From Roseivirga sp. 4D4 (lineage in GTDB: Bacteria; Bacteroidota; Bacteroidia; Cytophagales; Cyclobacteriaceae), in NCBI RefSeq assembly GCF_001747095.1, contig NZ_MDGP01000001.1:2401001-2465000 (forward strand): a stretch of 64,000 nucleotides of DNA, written 5' to 3'. The notes beneath the pieces were generated by a model. The model saw only the letters and a program-made list of their open reading frames with translations. It was not told the DNA's origin and searched no databases. Below, piece after piece: positions 35,130 to 44,528 of this stretch. A program made the translations under genes and the position numbers. Position 1 is the stretch's first letter, and each line of letters begins with the position of its first letter.

Positions 35130-36215
35130 TTATTGCCCCAACATGATACTACTTATTCCATTGGCCAAGGCATCTTGATTATACATCGAGGCAAAGCCAT
35201 TCGATAAAAAAATGATAGAAATGTTCTTCTTTGGGTAAGTTCTATAAAATGTTGCCATTGCTCCTGAAAAGCCATATCCGATTTCATTATTGAGGTTTGT
35301 CACTTCCCAGCCATAGGCAAATGACTTTTCTGAATTAGTGTAATCAAACAATTTCCACATTGCATTTCTGGAGGCTTCAGAAATCAAGTGATTGGTCCTT
35401 AGCCTTTGATCCCACTGAATGAAATTTTCCAATGTGATATGAAAGCCATTGCAGGCTAAAAAATAATCTCCGTTTGCGTAAGGCGTATCTATCATCAATT
35501 TTCCTTTTACCCATGGAAAATATGCTGTCGCTCTGCCCGGAATTACCTCTCTAGCATCTGCTGAGAAAAAGACTCCTTCGTCATTAGCATTGGGAAATTG
35601 ATTATGAATTATGAAATCCGAAAGCTCCTCACCACTGACTTTTTCAATGATCTCCTTTAGTAGCCAAAAATTTGTTTGGTTATAGGCATACTTTTCTCCC
35701 TTTTGAAATATCAAAGGCATCTCGAAAACCCTGTCTTTAGCTTGTTCTTTAGTAAAATCTCTAATTTCATATGGGTTAGAGCCCGCCATATCGGGCAGGC
35801 CTGAAGAATGGGACAAAAGGTGTTTGATTTGAACATTTTTCCAGCTATCCGGTAGGCCGTCTACATAATTAGAGGCAAAGTCATCTAAGGTTAGTTTGCC
35901 ATTTTCGATAAGTGAAAACACGCCCACCGCAATAAAAGGCTTAGTCAAGGAATAAAGCGGAAATACGGTATTGTGAGAGACAGCAACTTTATGTTCAAGA
36001 TTGGCATAACCTAAATTCTTCTGTAAAATCACTTCTTCTCCTTGCATTACGGCAAAAGCTATTCCTGGAAACCCCACCTCCCCTTGAGCCATTGAAAGGA
36101 AGTCATCGAGTTCAGCGAGTTTCGTATTTAAATCGCTTTGGTTAGTCTGCCCAACAGAGTTAGTCGGTAGAAAAAAGCCAATCAGAAAAAAGAATTTAAG
36201 ACATATGGTTTTCAT
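35130..36215 (-). CDS. Beta-lactamase-fold serine hydrolase
   Basis: 361 residues from the Met at 36215, which gives a clean signal peptide (MKTICLKFFFLIGFFLPTNSVGQ); a Met 30 bases upstream is in frame but disrupts it. SxxK nucleophile Ser89-Lys92 (YSLTKPF); the second motif reads YNQ (178-180) rather than the usual YSN. Family members include class C beta-lactamases, D-aminopeptidases and esterases. Not a confident antibiotic-resistance gene: peptidase or esterase is equally likely. Periplasmic. Adjacent genes are unrelated. Confidence 0.8.
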   Translation of the reverse strand: MKTICLKFFFLIGFFLPTNSVGQTNQSDLNTKLAELDDFLSMAQGEVGFPGIAFAVMQGEEVILQKNLGYANLEHKVAVSHNTVFPLYSLTKPFIAVGVFSLIENGKLTLDDFASNYVDGLPDSWKNVQIKHLLSHSSGLPDMAGSNPYEIRDFTKEQAKDRVFEMPLIFQKGEKYAYNQTNFWLLKEIIEKVSGEELSDFIIHNQFPNANDEGVFFSADAREVIPGRATAYFPWVKGKLMIDTPYANGDYFLACNGFHITLENFIQWDQRLRTNHLISEASRNAMWKLFDYTNSEKSFAYGWEVTNLNNEIGYGFSGAMATFYRTYPKKNISIIFLSNGFASMYNQDALANGISSIMLGQ

Positions 36216-36297
36216 CGAGTCTTTGATTTTGGGTACCATCATCATAGATTTTTATGGTTGCCGAAGTGCAAAACGTAATTGGCTTTCAGATGATATG

Positions 36298-38934
36298 TCA
36301 GTGATCTGACAAATATTTTATTGGGTTAGACGAAGCCACTTTCAAACTTTGGCTCCCAACACTAAGCAAGGTGATGAAAATAGATATGGAGGCTGCCGAC
36401 AGAAAAACTGTCCACGAGATATCGACAGGAAAGGCAAAACCTTGAAGCCATTCTTGCATGGCTAAATAACTTAATGGCAAGGCCACAGCCATCGCCACCA
36501 AGAAAATCACAACAAACTGACTACTAAACCTTCCGAGCACTTCTCCAATAGTAGCTCCCAACACTTTTCTAATACTAATCTCCCTTGAATGTCGCTCAGC
36601 CATAAAGGAGACCAAACCGACTAAGCCCAACACCGTCAGAAAGATGCCGATCACCGAAAAACCTAGCACTACTTTGACAAACTGACGCTCGTCTCCATAG
36701 AGGTTTGCGAAAGACTGATCTACGAACCTAAAATCTAATGGTTGATCACTGTACTCTCTCCAGATTTGATCAATCTGATCCAGTGCAGAGGTCACCAATT
36801 CAGTATTGAGTCTTATGATCAAATTATCAGGGCTGGCTCTGGAACCTGGTGGAATTAAAACATAGGCTGTTGGGGCAACAGTACTGTGAAGTGAATTATA
36901 ATGGAAGTTCTCTATTACGCCTGCCACGACTCGAGTGTCATTATCTAAAACTAACTTCTGCCCATCGAGTGATTCCCAGCCAGTTTTTTTGAAGGCAGAC
37001 TCGTTGATCAGACAGACAACTGTAGAGTCAGAAATGATCTCTTTCGACAGATTTCGACCAAAAAGTAAGTTAGCTTCAATGGTTTCTAAATAATCATAAT
37101 CAATCGCCACCAAATGAATCAAATCATTCTCCTCTGTGGTTTTTCCATCCCAGGAAAAACTTAGTGTATGATTCATTTGGCTCGGTAGACTTTCGCCCGA
37201 TGCAGAAATATGATTAACACCATCTATCTGTCGCATTCTTTCTTTGATTAGGGTCAACTTTTCCTGCATACCTCTATCATCCACCGGAATGGATATCAGC
37301 TGACTGGCATTGAATCCCTTATCAAATTGATCAATGTGGTACATTTGGTTGAGCACAATGAGCGTACTGGAAATGAGGAATGCGGCAATACAGAACTGGA
37401 CAAGTACCTGGATCTTTCTTACCCATGACCTTGTACCTAATGCGCCCAGCATATTACCTCTAATCACATCGACCGGTCTGAACCTGTTCATTACCAAGGC
37501 TGGGTAAATTCCGGATAATAAGAAAATGGTGATAAACATGAGGCCAAGAACTGCCAAGACAGGTACCTGAAACAAATCTCTGGGTAGCATCTCCTTGCCT
37601 ACAACTTCATTAAACAAGGGCAAAACCAGCATGGCCAAACCCATTGCTAGTATCAAGGCAATCGCCACCTGAAACCCGCATTCAATGAAAAACTGTCGAG
37701 CTACTTGTCTTCGTGTTCCTCCAAAGACTTTCCGCATTCCCACTTCCTTACCCCTCAAAGATGATTTTGCTGTAGTAAGATTGATGTAGTTAATAGAAGC
37801 GGCTAAAAGGATCATTATCGCAACGAAACCAAAGAGGTAGATATAGTCTTTGTTTCCCTTTTCAGCCTTACCATGGATGTCACTTGAGTTTAACCTAACA
37901 TCGGCCAGAGGCTGAAAGATGATCCCATTCGTCTCTGAAGCACCTTCTCTTTGATACTTATCAAAGAAACCCGGCACTTTGGCCTTGACAGCCTCTAAGT
38001 CAGATGCTGATTCTAACTTCGCATAGCTACTCAACCAGTTGAGTCCCCACCAATTATCAAACTTCCCGTACATTTCTCGGGTGGTTGGCATGGAACCCAA
38101 AAAATCGAACTGCAAATGAGAGTTGGCTGGAATATCCGCTATGACCCCGGTTACTTTCATCAGAAAGTCTTTATTGCCGTCATACACTTTTATGGGAAGT
38201 TGTTCACCAACTACATCAAGACGGTCGAAATAGCGTATTGCTTTTGAGGCGGTGAGCACAATACTATTAGGCTCCGTGAGCATAGTTGCTCGATCTCCTT
38301 GCAGAACCTCAAAACTGAAAAAACTCATAAAGTTTTCATCCGCCCAATAGAAGTCGTTTTCCAAGAAGTTCTGATCTTCTTGCTTAACCAATACTACATC
38401 TTGCCCTAAACGGGTATGTGCCTTGATTTCTGGAAAGTCAGATCCCATATTAACCTTCCAAGGAGAAGGTGTTGCCTGGCTCTTGTCGCCAGACTTAGGG
38501 TTATGACTAATCAATCGATAAATATTCTCATGATCGGTATGAAAGCGATCATAACTCAACTCATCAAGAATATACAAGGAGATTAGTAAGGAACTGAGAA
38601 TACCTATTGTCAGTCCGAAAGCATTAAGCGAAGAATACCAAAAGTTCTTTTTGAACTGTCGAACCGCTACCTTGAGATAGTTGAGCAGTAACATGTTGTT
38701 GTTTCGTTCCATTTCGTTGATTCGTTTTAACCTAAAAAGTCTGAAGTAAGTGATAACATCAAAGAAGTAAATCATGCGAGCATAGCGCTGACCTTTTTGC
38801 TCTACTCTTCTGTCAAACCACTCATGCAAGTCGCCTTGAACCTCATCGATATAATAAGCCGAGCAAAACCATTGCAGTAACTTATCAATCCACTTTGGAG
38901 GAGTAGTGTGACCTATATTCTTCTTATTTGTCAA
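36298..38934 (-). CDS. ABC transporter permease (MacB/FtsX type) with prefix domain
   Basis: 878 residues from a TTG start at 38934; no in-frame ATG lies before the first domain, and an in-frame stop precedes it. N-terminal 60 residues are a permease prefix domain 2 (PPKWIDKLLQWFC, DEVQGDLHEWFDRRVE), followed by two MacB-like periplasmic/FtsX units with SINYINLTTAKSSLRGKEVGMRKVFGG and the C-terminal ISIRKVLGATIGEVL. No ATPase gene is adjacent, so it must share one. It lies 12 bases after padR, and the TTG start sits inside a 21-bp repeat shared with the padR promoter. Such permeases handle antibiotics, peptides or lipoprotein traffic. Confidence 0.85.
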   Translation of the reverse strand: MTNKKNIGHTTPPKWIDKLLQWFCSAYYIDEVQGDLHEWFDRRVEQKGQRYARMIYFFDVITYFRLFRLKRINEMERNNNMLLLNYLKVAVRQFKKNFWYSSLNAFGLTIGILSSLLISLYILDELSYDRFHTDHENIYRLISHNPKSGDKSQATPSPWKVNMGSDFPEIKAHTRLGQDVVLVKQEDQNFLENDFYWADENFMSFFSFEVLQGDRATMLTEPNSIVLTASKAIRYFDRLDVVGEQLPIKVYDGNKDFLMKVTGVIADIPANSHLQFDFLGSMPTTREMYGKFDNWWGLNWLSSYAKLESASDLEAVKAKVPGFFDKYQREGASETNGIIFQPLADVRLNSSDIHGKAEKGNKDYIYLFGFVAIMILLAASINYINLTTAKSSLRGKEVGMRKVFGGTRRQVARQFFIECGFQVAIALILAMGLAMLVLPLFNEVVGKEMLPRDLFQVPVLAVLGLMFITIFLLSGIYPALVMNRFRPVDVIRGNMLGALGTRSWVRKIQVLVQFCIAAFLISSTLIVLNQMYHIDQFDKGFNASQLISIPVDDRGMQEKLTLIKERMRQIDGVNHISASGESLPSQMNHTLSFSWDGKTTEENDLIHLVAIDYDYLETIEANLLFGRNLSKEIISDSTVVCLINESAFKKTGWESLDGQKLVLDNDTRVVAGVIENFHYNSLHSTVAPTAYVLIPPGSRASPDNLIIRLNTELVTSALDQIDQIWREYSDQPLDFRFVDQSFANLYGDERQFVKVVLGFSVIGIFLTVLGLVGLVSFMAERHSREISIRKVLGATIGEVLGRFSSQFVVIFLVAMAVALPLSYLAMQEWLQGFAFPVDISWTVFLSAASISIFITLLSVGSQSLKVASSNPIKYLSDH

Positions 38935-38942
38935 ACTAATAT
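38922..38942. promoter_or_regulatory. PadR operator candidate, permease copy
   Basis: TCTTATTTGT-C-AAACTAATAT, matching the upstream copy at 39278 in 20 of 21 positions. Partial dyad ATTTGT-N3-ACTAAT. It covers the start codon region of the permease, between it and padR. Confidence 0.6.
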
Positions 38943-38946
38943 TTTC

Positions 38947-39270
38947 TTAAAATTTATATTCTGGCATCATAGACCACATACGCTGGCGCAAGTCCTTGGC
39001 CTGATTTAGCGTATCGAAACCTGAGGCTGTTATTCGATAAAGCCTTTTCTTTCTGCCACCTCGTTCAGTAGTGCTTCCTCCCATATATGACTCAACAAAA
39101 CCCTTTTTTTCCAATCTATATAAAGCGGTATGCACTGTAGAAAGCGTCACACTCCTACCCGTCTGTGATTCAATCTCTGCTCCAATTGTGACACTATAAG
39201 CTGTATTAATCAAAAGTGCGCAGGTCATCAACACCAATTCTTCAAATTCTCCAAGGTGGGTTCCTTTCAT
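38947..39270 (-). CDS. PadR-family transcription regulator
   Basis: 107 residues, the compact form. Winged helix with the LSTVHTALYRLEKKGFVES recognition region and wing RGGRKKRLYRITASG, matching the PadR family. These proteins repress the neighbouring permease and themselves. Start chosen at 39270 (ATG). A near-perfect 21-bp repeat shared with the permease start marks its likely binding sites. Confidence 0.88.
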   Translation of the reverse strand: MKGTHLGEFEELVLMTCALLINTAYSVTIGAEIESQTGRSVTLSTVHTALYRLEKKGFVESYMGGSTTERGGRKKRLYRITASGFDTLNQAKDLRQRMWSMMPEYKF

Positions 39271-39277
39271 ATTTCAC

Positions 39278-39298
39278 TCTTATTTGTAAAACTAATAT
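39278..39298. promoter_or_regulatory. PadR operator candidate, padR copy
   Basis: TCTTATTTGT-A-AAACTAATAT, starting 8 bases upstream of the padR start codon. A further ACTAATA lies just beyond (39302-39308), as if a second half-site follows. Confidence 0.6.
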
Positions 39299-39356
39299 AA
39301 CACTAATACTGTAACTAGAGGAATTGGTTACATGAAAGAAAGGAAAAGTGAGGAAT

Positions 39357-39770
39357 TTAGTCGATGTCTGTGACCAGAACACGCTCGAACATACCCGAGT
39401 AGGCAGCCAGTAAATTTAGGTGAATACTATCTTGCTGATAGGCATCATGCGTGGCCAGATCTTTCATCAAAACCACAAGTGCGTAGTCATAGCTCTTTTC
39501 TAGATTGGGTCTGTCTGTGGCTGCCGGAGTTCCATCATAAACTTTCTGGACACCATCAATTTCTTCCAAATTCATACTCGCTTTGGCGAAATCTTGAATC
39601 TGACTTTCGGTTACACCCTCCTTAAACCAGAAGTAAACCGTATGGATAAAGGGAGAATCAATAATGTCTTCTGAAGCCTTGGCATCAGAATCCGTTTTAA
39701 TTTTAACATCAGAATGACAGGCTGTCATAGCCAACAATAGTAATGCAAAGCAAACTTTTGCCATCCTCAT
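39357..39770 (-). CDS. Dabb-domain lipoprotein
   Basis: 137 residues. Lipoprotein signal MRMAKVCFALLLLAMTAC, then a stress-responsive alpha/beta barrel (Dabb) domain: IHTVYFWFKEGVTESQIQDF, DGTPAATDRPNLEKSYDYALVV, DAYQQDSIH. Dabb domains dimerise and bind small aromatic or other ligands; the role of secreted versions is unknown. It lies 6 bases downstream of def. Confidence 0.8.
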   Translation of the reverse strand: MRMAKVCFALLLLAMTACHSDVKIKTDSDAKASEDIIDSPFIHTVYFWFKEGVTESQIQDFAKASMNLEEIDGVQKVYDGTPAATDRPNLEKSYDYALVVLMKDLATHDAYQQDSIHLNLLAAYSGMFERVLVTDID

Positions 39771-39776
39771 AATGAA

Positions 39777-40337
39777 CTACTTCTTGATGGGGAATTTCAT
39801 TCGATATTTAACGCTAACGTTCCCTTTTGAGATGCCGACCAGCTTTGAACGGAGCATCTGCTTCTTCAGGCCCTTTACATAGTCTGTAAACAACACTCCT
39901 TCCAGGTGATCATACTCATGCTGAATTACTCGAGCTGTTAAACCGTCAAACTCTTCCTCATGTTCATTCCATAATTCATCATAGTAGTGAATGGTCAGCT
40001 TTTCAGGACGCAGGATTTCGGCATGTACATCAGGGATACTTAAGCAACCTTCTTCGAAAGACCACTCATTGCCATATTCATCCAGAATTTCAGGATTGAT
40101 AAAAGCACGCTTTACGCCTTTGGCTGCCTCTTCCTCCTCTCCCATTTGGGTAGAGTCGATGATGAAGATTCTATGTGACATACCAATTTGAGGTGCGGCC
40201 AGACCAACACCATTGGCATTGTACATGGTTTCGTACATGCTCTCAACCAAAGTGGTCAAGTCTTGTGAATCTTGTGGATAATCTTCTGCTTCCTGCCTTA
40301 ATACGTTGTCCCCGTAGGCAACAATTGGATAAATCAT
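39777..40337 (-). CDS. def: Peptide deformylase
   Basis: 186 residues. All three motifs are present: GVGLAAPQIG (43-52), EGCLSIP (Cys98) and QHEYDHLEG (His140, Glu141, His144). It removes the formyl group from nascent proteins using Fe or Zn. It starts 3 bases after ruvX ends, in an operon hemerythrin-ruvX-def-Dabb. Confidence 0.95.
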   Translation of the reverse strand: MIYPIVAYGDNVLRQEAEDYPQDSQDLTTLVESMYETMYNANGVGLAAPQIGMSHRIFIIDSTQMGEEEEAAKGVKRAFINPEILDEYGNEWSFEEGCLSIPDVHAEILRPEKLTIHYYDELWNEHEEEFDGLTARVIQHEYDHLEGVLFTDYVKGLKKQMLRSKLVGISKGNVSVKYRMKFPIKK

Positions 40338-40340
40338 ATG

Positions 40341-40754
40341 CTATTTGCTTTCAAGGTACGATTGAAGAATTATGGTGGCGCTCACCTTATCAATATTACC
40401 TTTTTCTCTCCTGTCCTTCTTTTTTACACCGCCAGCGATCATAGCATCCAATGCCATTTTCGAAGTGTATCTTTCGTCATGCAAATAAACGGGTTTTTCA
40501 GGAAAATTCTTTTTCAACAGCCGCTGAAATTGTTGGACTAAAGGAGTAGCATTTGTGGGAGTACCATCCAGCTTCTTGGGCATACCCAGAACGAAGGATT
40601 CAATACCCTCATTTTCATCGTATGTTTTCAGGTAGGCAATTACATCTTTAGAATGAATAGTATCCAAAGCGGAGGCAATGATTTGCAGAGGATCTGTAAC
40701 AGCCAAACCGACTCTTTTGGTGCCATAGTCTATGGCAATGATTCTACCCATCAA
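40341..40754 (-). CDS. ruvX: Holliday junction resolvase-like pre-16S rRNA nuclease
   Basis: 137 residues (YqgF fold). Motifs: AIDYGTKRVGLAVTD near the N-terminus, LGMPKKLDGT, HDERYTSKMA and IDKVSATIILQ. Processes pre-16S rRNA 5' end and/or acts on Holliday junctions. The start overlaps the end of the di-iron protein gene by 4 bases; def follows 3 bases later. Confidence 0.93.
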   Translation of the reverse strand: MMGRIIAIDYGTKRVGLAVTDPLQIIASALDTIHSKDVIAYLKTYDENEGIESFVLGMPKKLDGTPTNATPLVQQFQRLLKKNFPEKPVYLHDERYTSKMALDAMIAGGVKKKDRREKGNIDKVSATIILQSYLESK

Positions 40755-41503
40755 TTCAATTTGGATAAATCGTAGAACTTAAGTTTCGCCAGGCGTTCCA
40801 ACTGCATGGCCTTCGGAAAAAGGATCTCATTCTCAATTTTCGCATGTATGAGTAAGTCACGCTCGAACCGCTTTAGCTCTGTAAAGAGCACTTTGATATG
40901 GAGATCTGCTTCATCGCAGTACTGATAGTTGTTCGTGAACTTTCTGAAACCCTCCATTTCACTTTCATGGACCTCATGTTCCATGGCGAATTCTTGAACG
41001 GAAAATGCTTCCATTAAATAATAGGTCTCTGAAGAGGGCTTCTCGTCATTCAAGAATCGGTTAAGTCTACCTACATACGCAAACATGGTATCCTCCTCCT
41101 CATGAATGTGATGTATAAAGTCTTCCACAAACATTGGAAAGATGGACTTCAGATCGGCAGACAAAGATTTGTACCTAAAATTAACCTCTTCTATGCCGTC
41201 AATAAGCTGCCCGATGTAAGGCAACCTCTTCTTGATAAAAAGGTAATGTGCGTGTTTGAGGTATTCAACGACTAACTCTGCTGGGTAAGCTTTGAGTTGC
41301 TTTTGTGTAGACGCTTTTTCGTCCATCACCAGCTCAAGGCTGCTGATCAAAGCATCCGGATCAATACCCAACTCAGCACAAACCTCCTCCAAAGTCTCAA
41401 GCTTGTAATCATAGAACTTCACTCCGAAATAATAGAGTACTGAAGCTCTGATATGATTCTCAGATACAAGGTCGGTGATCGTACGTTTGAGTATTTTATC
41501 CAT
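40751..41503 (-). CDS. Iron-sulfur cluster repair di-iron protein (RIC/YtfE/ScdA-like)
   Basis: 250 residues. N-terminal ScdA-like helix domain (VSENHIRASVLYYFGVKF, TLEEVCAELGI) and a hemerythrin domain with several ligands (YLKHAHYLFIKKRLPYI, DFIHHIHEEEDTMF, MEHEVHESE, HAKIENEILFP). The family repairs iron-sulfur clusters damaged by nitric oxide or oxidants. Note that the canonical N-terminal Cys pair is not obvious (only Cys43). Divergent from the S41 protease; first gene of the ruvX-def operon. Confidence 0.85.
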   Translation of the reverse strand: MDKILKRTITDLVSENHIRASVLYYFGVKFYDYKLETLEEVCAELGIDPDALISSLELVMDEKASTQKQLKAYPAELVVEYLKHAHYLFIKKRLPYIGQLIDGIEEVNFRYKSLSADLKSIFPMFVEDFIHHIHEEEDTMFAYVGRLNRFLNDEKPSSETYYLMEAFSVQEFAMEHEVHESEMEGFRKFTNNYQYCDEADLHIKVLFTELKRFERDLLIHAKIENEILFPKAMQLERLAKLKFYDLSKLN

Positions 41504-41669
41504 TTTGTCTACGTGATTAACGAATTTAACGATTTTAGGTCATAGTTTTCTATGCCAAACGCCTAAAAAACTGAACACAAACTAAGACGATTCGTTACAA
41601 TCATACTATGACATTTATCCATGTTTTCGGGTCAAATTCATATTTTAGTGAATTAATAACAGGTCAAAA

Positions 41670-43316
41670 GTGAGCGATTACAAAAATTCATCCTACCACA
41701 TCAAGCTGCCTATACTTCTTACCATCGCGGTCATCGTTGGTATACTGATAGGTTCTGAATATGCAGAACCCAAAACGGACAAGAAGTATCTGGCTTCCAT
41801 TCAGAAATTCAGAGAGCTTTTAGAGTATATCGAAAATGATTATGTCGACTCTGTAGATACAGAATCTTTGATTGAAGAGTCCATCGAAAACATGCTCGAC
41901 AAGCTCGATCCACATACCATCTACATTCCTCCAAAAGAGAGAGAGCTTGCCGCTTCTCAGTTGAGAGCAACTTATGACGGTATAGGGGTAGAATTCAACC
42001 TCTTGAGAGACACACTTTATGTGGTATCCCCTTTACCGGGAGGACCCTCAGAGGAAGCCGGAATTATAGCGGGAGACAAAATTGTATCTGTTGATGGCGA
42101 AAACATCGCAGGTATCGGTATGAATAACAGGAAAGTGTTTGACATGCTCAGAGGCCCACGAGGGTCGAAAGTGGAAGTTGGAGTGGTCAGAAAAAATGAA
42201 TCGGAACTACTAGCCTTTGAATTAAAAAGAGGAGCCATTCCTCAATACTCATTGGACGCCAGTTATATGATTGACGAAGAGATGGGCTATATCAAAGTCA
42301 ATCGCTTTGCAGAAACTACTTATGACGAATTCAAAGAGGCCTTAGCTGAACTGAAAGCTCAGGGAATGAACAAGTTGATTCTAGACCTTCAGAATAACAC
42401 TGGTGGTTATATGAGTGCAGCAATTGGTATGAGTAATGAATTTCTTAGCGCAGGTGAAGTCATTGTAAGCCAAAAGGGCCAAAGCACCAAATATGATAGC
42501 AAGGCCAGAGCTACGAATGATGGCATTTTCAAAGACGGAGCTCTTGTGGTTTTAGTCAACGAAGGTAGTGCTTCAGCATCAGAGATCGTTGCCGGTGCAT
42601 TACAAGACAATGACAGAGCACTGGTCGTGGGTAGAAGGTCTTTTGGTAAAGGGCTGGTTCAATTGCCTTTCGACTTACAGGACGGATCAGAACTCCGCAT
42701 GACGATCGCCAGGTACTATACACCAAGTGGTCGTTCCATCCAAAAACCCTATGACGATGGTGAAAAAGATTATAATTCAGACTATTATAACAGATATATG
42801 TCTGGCGAATTATTCGTAAAGGACAGCGTTCAGTTTGATGAAAACTTGGCCTATAAGACATCTAATGGCCGCACGGTTTATGGTGGTGGCGGTATAATGC
42901 CAGACTACTTTGTAGCGCTTGACACGACTGACAATAGCTCTTACATCAATAGGCTTTCAGCGAGCAATACCATCCGCGAATACACACTAGACTACCGAGA
43001 CAATCACCCTGAACTCAAAGACATGAGTTTTGAAGATTATCAAGCTAACTTCAAGGTGACTTCAAACATGCTGAAGGAATTAGTACTGCTCGGTAATAAG
43101 AACAGGGTTCGATATAACAAAAAGCAATTCGATAAGTCTCGAAACTTATTGAGCTATTTGGTTAAAGCCCGAATTGCCCGTGACATCTTTGACGATGATG
43201 CCTTCTACAAGATTTACAATGAAACTAACGAGATCTATAGACAGGCTATAGAGCTCTTCAGAAACCCAGAGTTACTGCAAAACCAATCGAACGGAGTGTT
43301 ACTACAGACCAGGTAG
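41670..43316 (+). CDS. S41-family C-terminal processing peptidase
   Basis: 548 residues from a GTG start at 41670; no ATG precedes the first domain. One membrane helix at 13-30 (LPILLTIAVIVGILIG), PDZ domain about 95-175 (GIGVEF, SPLPGGPSEEAGIIAGDKIVSVDG) and the S41 protease domain with Ser302 (GSASASEI) and Lys327 (RRSFGKG), the spacing of 25 that defines the Ser/Lys dyad of CtpA/Prc. Cleaves C-termini of periplasmic proteins, or cell-wall enzymes. Confidence 0.92.
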   Translation: MSDYKNSSYHIKLPILLTIAVIVGILIGSEYAEPKTDKKYLASIQKFRELLEYIENDYVDSVDTESLIEESIENMLDKLDPHTIYIPPKERELAASQLRATYDGIGVEFNLLRDTLYVVSPLPGGPSEEAGIIAGDKIVSVDGENIAGIGMNNRKVFDMLRGPRGSKVEVGVVRKNESELLAFELKRGAIPQYSLDASYMIDEEMGYIKVNRFAETTYDEFKEALAELKAQGMNKLILDLQNNTGGYMSAAIGMSNEFLSAGEVIVSQKGQSTKYDSKARATNDGIFKDGALVVLVNEGSASASEIVAGALQDNDRALVVGRRSFGKGLVQLPFDLQDGSELRMTIARYYTPSGRSIQKPYDDGEKDYNSDYYNRYMSGELFVKDSVQFDENLAYKTSNGRTVYGGGGIMPDYFVALDTTDNSSYINRLSASNTIREYTLDYRDNHPELKDMSFEDYQANFKVTSNMLKELVLLGNKNRVRYNKKQFDKSRNLLSYLVKARIARDIFDDDAFYKIYNETNEIYRQAIELFRNPELLQNQSNGVLLQTR

Positions 43317-43374
43317 GAGCTTGTCAAGCATAAGAAAACTAAAAATCTACCGTTCTTGTCGAAAGGTCATTAGA

Positions 43375-43872
43375 ATGAAAAATTATTGCATAGCAGTTAT
43401 ACTGCTTATAGCGCAGAACGCTTTTGCTCAAGTCAACGAGCAGGAAAAAATCGACAAGGATGTTTGGCTGAACTTTATGCAAGCCTATCAAGACTTGGAC
43501 GCCACCTTATTCAATCAAATACATACCGATGATGTAATCAGAGTTTCTGCCGATGGAGGCAACATGTATATCGGTCAGGAATACAAAGACAGAAACCTCG
43601 ATAATTTTAACCGTTGGAATGCTCAAAAAGTAAAGCAAAGGATTGAGTTTAGCTTTTTAAAACGCATCCAAAAAGGAGGTTGGGCCTATGAAATCGGCAT
43701 CTATAAACTTACTCGATACAATGCCACTGGATCAAAGTCCTACTATGGCAAATTTAACGTAACACTGAAAAAGGCCTCAGATATCTGGAGAATCTATATA
43801 GATTCCGACACCAACGAAGGCGACACTATTGGAGAAGGAGATTTCCAAAAAGGTGATGTTTTAAACCACTAA
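43375..43872 (+). CDS. Secreted NTF2-like protein
   Basis: 165 residues from the ATG at 43375 (signal MKNYCIAVILLIAQNAFAQ). An upstream TTG at 43321 is possible but would bury the signal. NTF2/SnoaL-like layout: WLNFMQAYQDLDATLFNQIHTDDVIRVS followed by beta strands and DIWRIYIDSDTNEG. Function unknown; next to a second, distantly similar secreted protein. Confidence 0.7.
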   Translation: MKNYCIAVILLIAQNAFAQVNEQEKIDKDVWLNFMQAYQDLDATLFNQIHTDDVIRVSADGGNMYIGQEYKDRNLDNFNRWNAQKVKQRIEFSFLKRIQKGGWAYEIGIYKLTRYNATGSKSYYGKFNVTLKKASDIWRIYIDSDTNEGDTIGEGDFQKGDVLNH

Positions 43873-43951
43873 TCTACAAGCATTTGGGCTTATAGAAATC
43901 CATTTAGAGTTCTGATTCCAATGCCCTACCTTATTGGTAAACTTTTGAATC

Positions 43952-44395
43952 ATGAAGAATTTTTTAGCATCAATCTTTCTCTTAAGTATTATTGGTTGCG
44001 CTTCAAACAACTCAGGCGAACTAACCAGGGCAGAGGTTATACAAGAGATCTATGAAATGGAGCAAGCCTTTAATGATATGTTGGCCAAGGAAGGCAGAGC
44101 TGAGGCATTCGCATATTTTGCAGCCGAAAACGGAAGTATTAGCCGTGGTGGCAGATTGATTACTGGAAAAGATTCTATCAGGGCTTTCTACGCAAACTCT
44201 ACCACCAAGATTCTGAAGCTCACGTGGAAGCCATCATTTGTTGATGTCTCAGATGACTTATCAATGGCCTATACCTGGGGTCCCACCTTTTTCAAAGGCA
44301 TTCGAGAGAATGGCGAAGCGTTCGAAAACACCGGTACCTTCCACTCCATTTGGAAACGTCAGGTAGATGGTTCTTGGCGGTATGTTTACGACTAG
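43952..44395 (+). CDS. NTF2/DUF4440-like lipoprotein
   Basis: 147 residues. Lipoprotein signal MKNFLASIFLLSIIGC. DUF4440-like fold: EIYEMEQAFNDMLAKEGRAEAFAYFAAENGSI, TGKDSIRAFYA, FHSIWKRQVDGSWRYVYD. Such domains bind small molecules or assemble cone-shaped dimers; no activity known. 79 bases downstream of the preceding gene. Confidence 0.75.
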   Translation: MKNFLASIFLLSIIGCASNNSGELTRAEVIQEIYEMEQAFNDMLAKEGRAEAFAYFAAENGSISRGGRLITGKDSIRAFYANSTTKILKLTWKPSFVDVSDDLSMAYTWGPTFFKGIRENGEAFENTGTFHSIWKRQVDGSWRYVYD

Positions 44396-44467
44396 GCAAT
44401 TACAGTAACTCACTTATCCTGCTTTATCGAATATAGAAGGTCAATTATTGCTATTTTCAAATATGAA

Positions 44468-44502
44468 TTATAGATGATTTTTTTATCTTTCATTATCTAT
44501 AA
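44468..44502. repeat. Inverted repeat upstream of tail-fibre-like gene
   Basis: TTATAGAT and ATCTATAA (8 bp) around a T-rich loop, 26 bases before the start codon of 44529. Could be a leader hairpin or binding site. Confidence 0.45.
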
Positions 44503-44528
44503 AATTTTTAGACCAAAAACCACATAAT

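Noticed and set aside
35130..36215. Antibiotic-resistance beta-lactamase
   Set aside because: SxxK is present but the YxN motif is altered and the KTG motif is not clear; general serine hydrolase is safer.
43321..43374. TTG start extending the NTF2-like protein
   Set aside because: It would place 18 basic residues before a clean signal peptide; ATG 43375 is better.
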